Part shown: in pieces, positions 41,095-46,204 of the stretch
Layout of the letters: the number at the start of each line of letters is the position of its first letter
Position numbering within the stretch: the stretch's first letter is position 1
IMG/VR virus record: IMGVR_UViG_3300034061_005389
Location: 1 to 46,204 of that record
DNA: 46,204 nt
Strand: one strand, 5' to 3'
DNA from: a virus
Notes under the pieces: generated by a model
Database searches by the model: none
Seen by the model: only the letters and a program-made list of their open reading frames with translations
Told to the model about the DNA's origin: nothing
Program-made: the position numbers and the translations under genes

Positions 41095-41432
41095 CAGAAG
41101 TCCGCCTCAAGCTCCTCGAGCTTCTTGTTCACGTCATCGAGCTTACGCGTCAGGTCGAGGATTTCATCCTCGAACTCCCGATGCTGGCGTTCCTCGGCGG
41201 CAAGCTCGTCACCGAGGTACTTCACCTCTGACTGGAGGTCCTCGATGTCGGCTTGGAGGCTCTGCCGCGTGGGCTGCCCGACGAAGGCTTGGAGCGCATC
41301 ACGAAGGCCCTCGACGTCCTCAAGACGGATGACGATGTCCGTGTCGGTGTGACCAAGCGTCTCGATGAGCTTGGTGAGGTTGTAGTCGTGCGTGTTCTCC
41401 GCCCACGGGAAGGTCGGCTGGTAGCTCTTCAT
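41094..41432 (-). CDS. 112-residue coiled-coil protein
   Basis: Start ATG 41432 (a GTG one codon earlier is less likely), AAGGA upstream. The C-terminal 65 residues are a long coiled coil rich in Glu, Leu and Asp ('LQADIEDLQSEVKYLGDELA', 'LDLTRKLDDVNKKLEELEAD'). The N-terminal 45 residues ('YQPTFPWAENTHDYNLTKLI') look globular. No recognised family; probably an oligomeric accessory protein. Confidence 0.6.
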   Translation of the reverse strand: MKSYQPTFPWAENTHDYNLTKLIETLGHTDTDIVIRLEDVEGLRDALQAFVGQPTRQSLQADIEDLQSEVKYLGDELAAEERQHREFEDEILDLTRKLDDVNKKLEELEADF

Positions 41433-42127
41433 CACTTGTTCCTTGAGATGTAGGAGTTCTTGTCGTTCGCCACGCGGTCTGGGTGGAAGTCGCTTCGGGT
41501 CCGGCCGAGATGGTCATCAACAGTAGACTGGGGCGCTGGTCCACCTTTCCGGTGCCAAACGTCCCGCGCCTTGCGCTCCGCGCAGAGCTTCAGGAAGAGT
41601 GCGTCGTAGTCCTTGCTGTCCACGGTCTGGACAGGTTTGGTCCGGTCGCGCTCCTGCTTAGCCTTGTAGGTGCGCTGGTTGAACATGTACGTCGGGATGC
41701 TCTTGTTGATGCGCGACATCAGCAGGTTGTGGACCGTCTCGGTGAACGCGATGCCGCGCTCCCGCTTCGAGAGGTCAACCAGCGCATCCCGGCAATCTTG
41801 GCCCACCGAGCACTCCAGGCGGCGAAAGCGCGGGTGCATGGGCTGCGTCCACGTCTTCATGTCCTGGGGGCGCATGATGTAGTTGTGGCTCTGCCGCGTC
41901 AGCCGAGGGTTGGGCAGGGTGTAACCCAGCTCTCGGAGTGCCTCGGTGAGCTCGACGATGATGATGCCAGCGGCCGACCAGATCTTCCCACCGCAGATAG
42001 TCTCCACCTGAATCTGGTAGATGCGCTCGCGGATGGCGTCGTCGGGCGTGATTCGGAACTTGCCGAGAAACAACCTCACGTCGCCACTCGTTTGAAACGA
42101 AGGCCGTACCTTTGTCTTTGCGTCCAT
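41432..42127 (-). CDS. 231-residue protein of unknown function
   Basis: The start is uncertain: ATG 42127 overlaps the upstream gene by 52 bases, while a GTG at 42079 would give the usual GTGA overlap and a 215-residue product. The protein is mixed helix/strand with many basic residues; 'QIQVETICGGKIWSAAGIII' and 'NYIMRPQDMKTWTQPMHPRF' are typical stretches, and the C-terminus is basic (RTYKAKQERDRTK). Nucleic-acid binding is possible but not shown. Confidence 0.55.
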   Translation of the reverse strand: MDAKTKVRPSFQTSGDVRLFLGKFRITPDDAIRERIYQIQVETICGGKIWSAAGIIIVELTEALRELGYTLPNPRLTRQSHNYIMRPQDMKTWTQPMHPRFRRLECSVGQDCRDALVDLSKRERGIAFTETVHNLLMSRINKSIPTYMFNQRTYKAKQERDRTKPVQTVDSKDYDALFLKLCAERKARDVWHRKGGPAPQSTVDDHLGRTRSDFHPDRVANDKNSYISRNK

Positions 42128-42393
42128 ACCGCCACGTCCAGCCTTGCCGAGGTCTCAAGCATCGACTCGCAGTACGCGAGTCGGGACTTCAAGACATTGA
42201 TGTGCTCTTCGAGCGCCTCACGAAATCCAGTACCTTGCGCTGCGAGGTCATCAGCCGCCAAGGCCATGTAGACTTCGACGTTCTCCTTGTTCTTGAACAC
42301 CCGAAACTGCAGGTCATCCTTCTGAACGAGCAGGGTTCCATGAACGAGGTTGTGCGTGAAGCCCGCTTGAGTGCAGGTCATCTTCAGCGTCAT
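42076..42393 (-). CDS. 105-residue protein of unknown function
   Basis: Start ATG 42393 with a strong AAGGAG five bases upstream, 13 bases after the phosphatase gene. The N-terminal half is beta-like ('HGTLLVQKDDLQFRVFKNKE'), the C-terminal half helical ('REALEEHINVLKSRLAYCESM'). No recognised motif. Confidence 0.6.
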   Translation of the reverse strand: MTLKMTCTQAGFTHNLVHGTLLVQKDDLQFRVFKNKENVEVYMALAADDLAAQGTGFREALEEHINVLKSRLAYCESMLETSARLDVAVWTQRQRYGLRFKRVAT

Positions 42394-42406
42394 GCGACTC
42401 CTTAGG

Positions 42407-43003
42407 TTAGTCCCTAAAGAGTAACTGAGGCGTGTACTGCTGTCCAGCAGAAAGTCGGAGGTGTTGCGCGATTAGCATCGCGCAGGCCTCTGGAATGTAG
42501 TTGGTCAACGGTACAGGTTCTGGGTCACCGAAGTGCAGCGGGTCCACCCGAAGAAGGTGGGGCTCCGCGACGTAGCAGCCGAGCTTCGTCAGCTTCTCGA
42601 TGGCCAGCCAGTCGTCGATCAGAATCCAAGGCTTGTTGGCGATGAACGAGAAGTCGTTCTCCTGCCGCGTGGTGAAGACCTTGTTGACGTGCTTGAGCAG
42701 GCCAACAGCCTCGAGCGCGCATCGAGCATAGATGGGGTCGGCCCCCGTGTAGACGTGGACCTCACCAAGTTCACGGAAGGCTTGAAGGGCGAGCTCGGCA
42801 CCTGGGCGCACGAGTACTCGTTCCATGCGGAAGGACGAGACGACGGCACGCTCCGCGTGCTCAAGGCAGCGGGCCATGTGGTCGAGGCGCCCTTGCGGCA
42901 GACCACGATTTCTCGCACTCGTCAGGGCGGCGCGAAGACCTTCTGGTGTCTCCTGAAAGGTATCCAGGAGCGTGTGGTCCAGGTCGACGAAGATGATGTT
43001 CAT
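42407..43003 (-). CDS. HAD-superfamily phosphatase, FCP1/NIF-like
   Basis: 198 residues, start ATG 43003 after GGGGGAG (short spacing). Motif I is VDLDHTLLD (catalytic Asp and Asp+2), motif II is HVYTGADP (Thr), and motif IV is ILIDDW (paired Asp); a Lys for motif III is likely in the NKVF/ANK segment. 'VLVRPGAELALQAF' followed by 'IYARCALEAVGL' matches FCP1/NLI-interacting-type phosphatases. Substrate could be a phosphoprotein or a nucleotide or nucleic-acid end. The gene is downstream of the structured intergenic region. Confidence 0.75.
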   Translation of the reverse strand: MNIIFVDLDHTLLDTFQETPEGLRAALTSARNRGLPQGRLDHMARCLEHAERAVVSSFRMERVLVRPGAELALQAFRELGEVHVYTGADPIYARCALEAVGLLKHVNKVFTTRQENDFSFIANKPWILIDDWLAIEKLTKLGCYVAEPHLLRVDPLHFGDPEPVPLTNYIPEACAMLIAQHLRLSAGQQYTPQLLFRD

Positions 43004-43037
43004 GTGCTCCCCCAAAGTTGTGTGGAGGGTACATGAT

Positions 43038-43360
43038 TAACCCCTGACCCTGCAGCCGCGGAGTGAGACGCGGAGGTGTCAGCCCTTTTCATCAGGGTCA
43101 GGGGGGGTGCCGATGAACCGCAACATTCGCCTCTTAGAGGCGCCTACACGGCGGTAGGCGGTCGATTCGATGACCACTCGTCAGGTCCGAACTTGGGCCT
43201 GCTCCAGTCGCCGAAGGTAGGCGCTACCTCCACCCTCTTTTGGCCGGGGCGGAACTTGCCAGCGACTGTCTTTCTTCTGCCGTCACCGCAGCATAGGGCG
43301 TTGCGGCCCTCGTTCTTGTCAGCCTACGCAGGAGGTTGTTGCGGGTCAACAACTTTTTTT
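43038..43360 (+). ncRNA. Candidate structured non-coding RNA, antisense to all genes
   Basis: 43004-43371 contains no credible gene. Read on the plus strand it holds: a 12-bp perfect stem (43041-43052 with 43093-43104) around an inner CCGCG/CGCGG hairpin (43056-43073); CGCCT/AGGCG (43128-43142); CGCCTAC/GTAGGCG (43141-43160); CAGGTCC/GGGCCTG (43182-43201); a 7-bp stem 43205-43211/43262-43268 enclosing AGGTAG/CTACCT (43215-43229); AGGGC/GCCCT (about 43295-43309); and an intrinsic terminator (43335-43360). It matches no RNA family I know from sequence alone. The 5' end is uncertain; no clear promoter is seen. Confidence 0.55.
43335..43360 (+). terminator. Intrinsic terminator facing the plus strand
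   Basis: GTTGTTG (43335-43341), loop CGGGT, CAACAAC (43347-43353), then seven T residues (43354-43360). The order works only for plus-strand transcription. No plus-strand protein gene precedes it, which is the main argument for a non-coding transcript. Confidence 0.78.
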
Positions 43361-43371
43361 GGAACACCTGG

Positions 43372-43608
43372 TCAACAGTCGTCTGGGTCGCGGCTTCTGG
43401 TCTTGGCGCATTGCTGGCACCGCTCATGGATGTAGCCGAACATGGACATCGTGGAGAATGCCCATTCATGGCCGGCCTGTTCACATTCTTCTATGAGCGC
43501 GTTGAACTGGGCCTCAAACCGGGCGCGATGGGGCGCCAAGAGTGCGTCGCGCTCCGCGCGTTCTTGGCGTTCGATCTCCAGACGACGGTTCCAGATGGTC
43601 TTGCTCAT
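43372..43608 (-). CDS. Small paired-cysteine protein, copy 1 of a duplicated gene
   Basis: 78 residues. The N-terminal half is a charged helix (MSKTIWNRRLEIERQERAER), the C-terminal half contains 'GHEWAFSTMS' and CQQC, with His and Cys that could bind zinc. The gene at 44656-44880 has the same plan with nearly the same start (MSKSIWERRLEIERQEREER) and 'GHEWRFTTLG ... CNYCRKTR'. The two are diverged paralogues. Function unknown; small metal-binding adaptor is a guess. It ends at the border of the structured non-coding region. Confidence 0.68.
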   Translation of the reverse strand: MSKTIWNRRLEIERQERAERDALLAPHRARFEAQFNALIEECEQAGHEWAFSTMSMFGYIHERCQQCAKTRSRDPDDC

Positions 43609-43612
43609 GTTC

Positions 43613-43873
43613 TCACTTGCTGTGGAAGCAGATCATTTTGAAGAGCTCTTGGGCTTCCTGCGGGTTTCTTTCAACCTGCTCCCAAGCGTGCTTGGACAGG
43701 TTCTCGATCTTCTTCAACTTCTCGCGAAGTCTAGTGATTTCATTCTCAAGTCCTACCACGTACTCAGTGCGTTTAGGATTCTCATGCGGAGCTGAGTAGG
43801 CCTGGAGAACTCCGGCCCTTCTGGAGTAATATGCCGCAAGAATCGAGTCTACGTCACGGTCATCTGGTTCCAT
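43613..43873 (-). CDS. 86-residue coiled-coil protein with TEYVVGLE module
   Basis: Begins MEPDDRDVDSILAAYYSRRA. The middle 'KRTEYVVGLENEITRLREKL' starts a coiled coil running to about residue 75. The same phrase, RTEYVVGLEREVERLR, occurs at the right edge of the window in the gene ending at 45346, so the module is reused. Four bases separate it from the next gene. Function unknown. Confidence 0.58.
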   Translation of the reverse strand: MEPDDRDVDSILAAYYSRRAGVLQAYSAPHENPKRTEYVVGLENEITRLREKLKKIENLSKHAWEQVERNPQEAQELFKMICFHSK

Positions 43874-43881
43874 ATAAACTC

Positions 43882-44103
43882 CTACAGGGCCTCGCGCAGC
43901 GGGATGTTCTCGACGGGCTCTTCAAGTGCGAGTTTGACCCGCTGAAGCAGATCGTAGTCATGGGCTTGCGGGCAAGCGCGGCCAACGTCAAAGCCCGATT
44001 CGCCGCCGCACATCACGCAGGCAGGTGATTCAGGTCCAAAGACGTGACGGGCCAAGCTCCCTTGGACCTCGGTGAGAAGAGCAATCAGGTTGTTGTTGGT
44101 CAT
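43882..44103 (-). CDS. 73-residue protein with a Cys-rich core
   Basis: Starts with ATGA overlap to the gene upstream. 'ACVMCGGESGFDVGRACPQAH' supplies three Cys and a His, enough for a zinc site; the flanks are helical ('YDLLQRVKLALEEPV'). One of five small cysteine-pair proteins in this block. No recognised family. Confidence 0.58.
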   Translation of the reverse strand: MTNNNLIALLTEVQGSLARHVFGPESPACVMCGGESGFDVGRACPQAHDYDLLQRVKLALEEPVENIPLREAL

Positions 44104-44438
44104 GCTGCACTCGTTTTCAACACCGCCCGTGCAGACTCCCGTAGAGTTTCTGGCAAGCGTGGTTTATTGCGCCCACAGACGCAGTTTATGTACGGATACA
44201 GGTCCATGATTTCGGTCAGCAGCGCGCAGGCTTGGCCGCTCTCCGCGCGGCTCTGGTATCGGGCAAAGTCGCGTTCTTTGACCGCAACATTGTGCATGGC
44301 GTTGGCGAGATCGAGCAGGGCTTGGAGTTCTCCGATTCGCTTTTCGTACCTCTGCGAAACCTCGCAGACCTCGCACAGCGACACGCTCTCGTGAATCTTG
44401 CGAGCCCCGCACTCGGGGCAGTCCTTGTAGTTGATCAA
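44100..44438 (-). CDS. 112-residue zinc-ribbon-like protein
   Basis: The N-terminus MINYKDCPECGARKIHES followed by LCEVCEV contains two CxxC pairs, a typical zinc ribbon. A coiled-coil helix follows ('YEKRIGELQALLDLANAM'), then a third Cys pair 'NCVCGRNKPRLPE' near the C-terminus. Overlaps neighbours by 4 bases on both sides. May bind nucleic acid or proteins; function unknown. Confidence 0.6.
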   Translation of the reverse strand: MINYKDCPECGARKIHESVSLCEVCEVSQRYEKRIGELQALLDLANAMHNVAVKERDFARYQSRAESGQACALLTEIMDLYPYINCVCGRNKPRLPETLRESARAVLKTSAA

Positions 44439-44653
44439 GTTATATCCTTATCTCCGCATCGGTACGCGATCCCGACATCTCGGATCGACAGGGCGTTCGG
44501 GAATACCTCTGCGACTTCGCGCATATTAGCGGCCAAGTAGTAGATTTGTCCGCTATCTGCAGCCAAGTAATCTTCACCGCACTTGACGGTGTTTCTCACC
44601 GCATTAGTGGCTGGAAGTTCCAGCAAGAACGCACGCATTTGGGTAAATACCAT
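44435..44653 (-). CDS. 72-residue protein of unknown function
   Basis: I chose ATG 44653 because GGAGG lies seven bases upstream, within the end of the preceding gene. The sequence starts MVFTQMRAFLLELPATNAVR and includes 'GEDYLAADSGQIYYLAANM', a mixed helix/strand pattern. Two single Cys are present but no CxxC. Function unknown. Confidence 0.52.
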   Translation of the reverse strand: MVFTQMRAFLLELPATNAVRNTVKCGEDYLAADSGQIYYLAANMREVAEVFPNALSIRDVGIAYRCGDKDIT

Positions 44654-44655
44654 GC

Positions 44656-44880
44656 TCAATCCTCCACTCTAGTTTTTCTACAATAGTTACAGGCAAAGAA
44701 CGCCTGCCCGCCGACACCCAAAGTCGTGAATCGCCATTCGTGCCCGCTCACGTCGCACTCGGCTTGCAGGGCCTCGTAAATCGGCCTGAACTTCTCGTGA
44801 ATCGGATCGAGCGCGGCTTGACGTTCTTCACGCTCTTGACGCTCGATCTCAAGTCGCCGCTCCCATATTGATTTGCTCAT
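44656..44880 (-). CDS. Small paired-cysteine protein, copy 2 of a duplicated gene
   Basis: 74 residues; paralogue of 43372-43608. Shared features: start MSK-x-IW-x-RRLEIERQER, a central acidic/aromatic helix, GHEW-x-F, and a C-terminal C-x-x-C-x-K-T-R. The conserved His-Glu-Trp and Cys residues suggest a fold held by metal. The copies are separated by four other small genes, so this is not a recent tandem duplication. Confidence 0.66.
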   Translation of the reverse strand: MSKSIWERRLEIERQEREERQAALDPIHEKFRPIYEALQAECDVSGHEWRFTTLGVGGQAFFACNYCRKTRVED

Positions 44881-44884
44881 GGGC

Positions 44885-45349
44885 TCACCAACTGCGAAAA
44901 GGGTTCAGCAGCACGCCGAAGAAGTCGGTGGCTTCGATCTTCTTGTAGTCCACCCTCTTTTTCTTGGCCTTATAGAACTTATCCCACTCTTCCTGTGGCC
45001 TAGTTGCGCCGATTTGACGGCTAACCTCGCCCTCGGCGTCAATCGCATAGTCGGTATGTGTTCCGACGTGCTGTTGGAACAAGGCATGGTTGGCGAGTTC
45101 AATCTTGGCTTGTTCGGGAGTGAGCTCCCAAGCGACCCAGTACTTCCGGTCCTCGGCGTAGATGGCCTTGCAGTAGAACACGCGCTCGAAGCACTCGAAG
45201 ACGCCGGACAGGGGGCCGTCGTAGTAGTCCAAGTGGAACAACGGCTTGACGTCCCAGACATTCGAATGCTGGCCGTCGCGGCTGAGTATGTGGTGGAACC
45301 ACGGCGGCGAGAGTTCCGTGACGTGCTTGGGGATGTCGGAGAGCTTCAT
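44885..45349 (-). CDS. 154-residue protein of unknown function
   Basis: Start ATG 45349 (MKLSDIPKHV), overlapping the previous gene's stop (ATGA), with AGGAG six bases upstream. It has a mixed pattern with aromatic residues ('SGVFECFERVFYCKAIYAED', 'YWVAWELTPEQAKIELANHA') and a basic C-terminus (KAKKKRVDYKKIEAT). I do not recognise it. Confidence 0.6.
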   Translation of the reverse strand: MKLSDIPKHVTELSPPWFHHILSRDGQHSNVWDVKPLFHLDYYDGPLSGVFECFERVFYCKAIYAEDRKYWVAWELTPEQAKIELANHALFQQHVGTHTDYAIDAEGEVSRQIGATRPQEEWDKFYKAKKKRVDYKKIEATDFFGVLLNPFRSW

Positions 45350-46204
45350 CCCTGAGCTCCTGAATCGTTGGGCGCTTCCTTCATCGCCTTCTCCAAGAAC
45401 TCGAGCCATTGAGCAAGAACTTGGCCGGAGGGTTGGTTGCCCATCTTGAAGCTGTAGTGGACCGTACCCAGCGCGTCGAACAGCCGATGTGCCCGAAGCC
45501 GCGCCGCGTCCCGCTCGCGTTCTGCCTTTTCGGCGCGCAGCGTGAGGCCGTGCATGGTTTCACGCCAATCGGCCTGTTCATGGGGCGCGGGGGAGCCGTT
45601 CGCCACGATTGCGAAGTAGCGGTTCGCGGTCTCTTCAGACAGCGGCTTGACCTCTTGATTCACCCACGCCCGAAGCGCGTTGAACCGCTGCTGATACCAG
45701 TCCACAGAGTTGTTGTGCCGGCTGGTCAACGCCTGGTCTTGGGCGGCGATTGCCTCGTCGAAGTTCTGCTTCTCTGCAGCCAAGTCTGCGCGCAGGTTGT
45801 TCACCGCGTTTTCGACGTGCATGACGGCGTGCTCGTATGACGAGTCGGACCAGTCGAATACGCGCGCAAGCAAGTCCAGCAACGACTTGAGACGCTGCAG
45901 TTCTTTATCGGCTTTGAGGTCGCGCACCGTCAGGTGCAGCTCGTCTGCCATCTGCCAGCCCCTTGATGCGCTGGCCTCGGAAGCGCGCAGGTCGTCGGCG
46001 GCGACCGCCGCAGCAGCGGCGGCGAGATGAAACGGGGTCCAGTAGCCGTCATCCATTGGAACGGCGACAGGTTGGTCGGGACCGTTCCAGCGCAGGCCAT
46101 AGCGAGGTTGGCCATCTCCCTCAGGGGGGCGGGGAGGAAGTTCAGGCTGAATGCCGCGCAGTCTCTCGACCTCACGTTCCAGGCCAACGACGTACTCAGT
46201 CCGT
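45346..46204 (-). CDS. Helical protein with TEYVVGLE module (partial, cut by right edge)
   Basis: About 286 residues are visible; the reading frame is open to the right edge, so the N-terminus is missing. The first visible residues are RTEYVVGLEREVERLRG, the module also present at 43613-43873. A Pro-rich link follows, then 'GYWTPFHLAAAAAAVAADDL', and long helical stretches ('KELQRLKSLLDLLARVFDW', 'RAEKAERERDAARLRAHRL'). No enzyme motif. An internal ATG at 46056 is not the start, because the open frame and conserved module continue upstream. Confidence 0.6.
   Translation of the reverse strand, partial: RTEYVVGLEREVERLRGIQPELPPRPPEGDGQPRYGLRWNGPDQPVAVPMDDGYWTPFHLAAAAAAVAADDLRASEASASRGWQMADELHLTVRDLKADKELQRLKSLLDLLARVFDWSDSSYEHAVMHVENAVNNLRADLAAEKQNFDEAIAAQDQALTSRHNNSVDWYQQRFNALRAWVNQEVKPLSEETANRYFAIVANGSPAPHEQADWRETMHGLTLRAEKAERERDAARLRAHRLFDALGTVHYSFKMGNQPSGQVLAQWLEFLEKAMKEAPNDSGAQG

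Noticed and set aside
43038-43360. Known RNAs (RNase P, tmRNA, SRP RNA, group I/II intron)
   Set aside because: I looked for their core signatures and did not find them; a short CAGGTCC resemblance to SRP RNA is part of a simple hairpin.
43076-43435. 119-residue plus-strand open frame in the gene-free region
   Set aside because: It spans several stems and the terminator and runs into the next minus-strand gene; composition is not protein-like and no ribosome site is visible.
43224-43484. 86-residue minus-strand open frame at the border of the gene-free region
   Set aside because: Overlaps the end of the well-supported 78-residue gene by more than 100 bases in another frame and lacks a ribosome site.

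Overview
The window looks like about 46 kb of a tailed, contractile-tail (myovirus-type) phage genome or prophage with GC-rich DNA. Every protein gene I can support lies on the minus strand, so the map reads from right to left. Neighbouring genes mostly overlap by 1-8 bases (ATGA, GTGA, TGATG, TAATG), which is typical of translationally coupled phage operons. No DNA polymerase, helicase, integrase, tRNA or rRNA gene is visible, so this is part of a larger genome. The host cannot be named. A lipoprotein-like gene and a SleB-type lysin fit a Gram-negative host, but that is inference.

Right part, 46204 to 43372: small accessory genes. Several encode proteins with paired cysteines, and one small gene is present as two diverged copies (43372-43608 and 44656-44880). 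Next comes a gene-free stretch, 43004-43371, packed with inverted repeats and ending in a textbook intrinsic terminator that faces the plus strand. I read this as a structured non-coding RNA antisense to everything else here.

43003 to 33366: metabolism and regulation. In order of transcription: an FCP1-like HAD phosphatase, three proteins of unknown function, a protein with a MazG-like C-terminus, a LexA-like winged-helix protein, a lysis block (SleB-type lysin behind a structured leader that hides its ribosome binding site, an unknown protein, a 59-residue two-helix membrane protein), two unknown genes, a membrane-anchored coiled-coil protein coupled to a CheY-like response regulator and a PAS/histidine kinase, a DEDDh exonuclease, an adenine-type DNA methyltransferase, a second LexA-like protein and two small unknown genes.

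33334 to 24036: DNA packaging and head. A small winged-helix-like protein, a candidate small terminase, a large terminase with a DnaJ-type cysteine-rich insert in its nuclease domain, portal, XkdF-type prohead protease, a multi-module head protein, major capsid protein and a holin-like membrane protein, followed by a strong terminator at 23981-24030.

23946 to 1: tail. A 1622-residue fibre with collagen-like tracts and a C1q/TNF-like domain, three small genes including a lipoprotein, connector and tail-completion proteins, sheath, tube, a tail assembly chaperone with a -1 frameshift extension, tape measure, and baseplate proteins (CIS-tube-like, LysM-like, gpD/gp27-like hub, gp5-like spike, two unknowns, gp25, and a gp6/J-like wedge protein cut by the left edge).

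The main points of interest are the complete phage-borne two-component system, the zinc-finger insert in the terminase, the plus-strand structured RNA, the lysin leader structure, and a promoter-like sequence shared by two operon starts.
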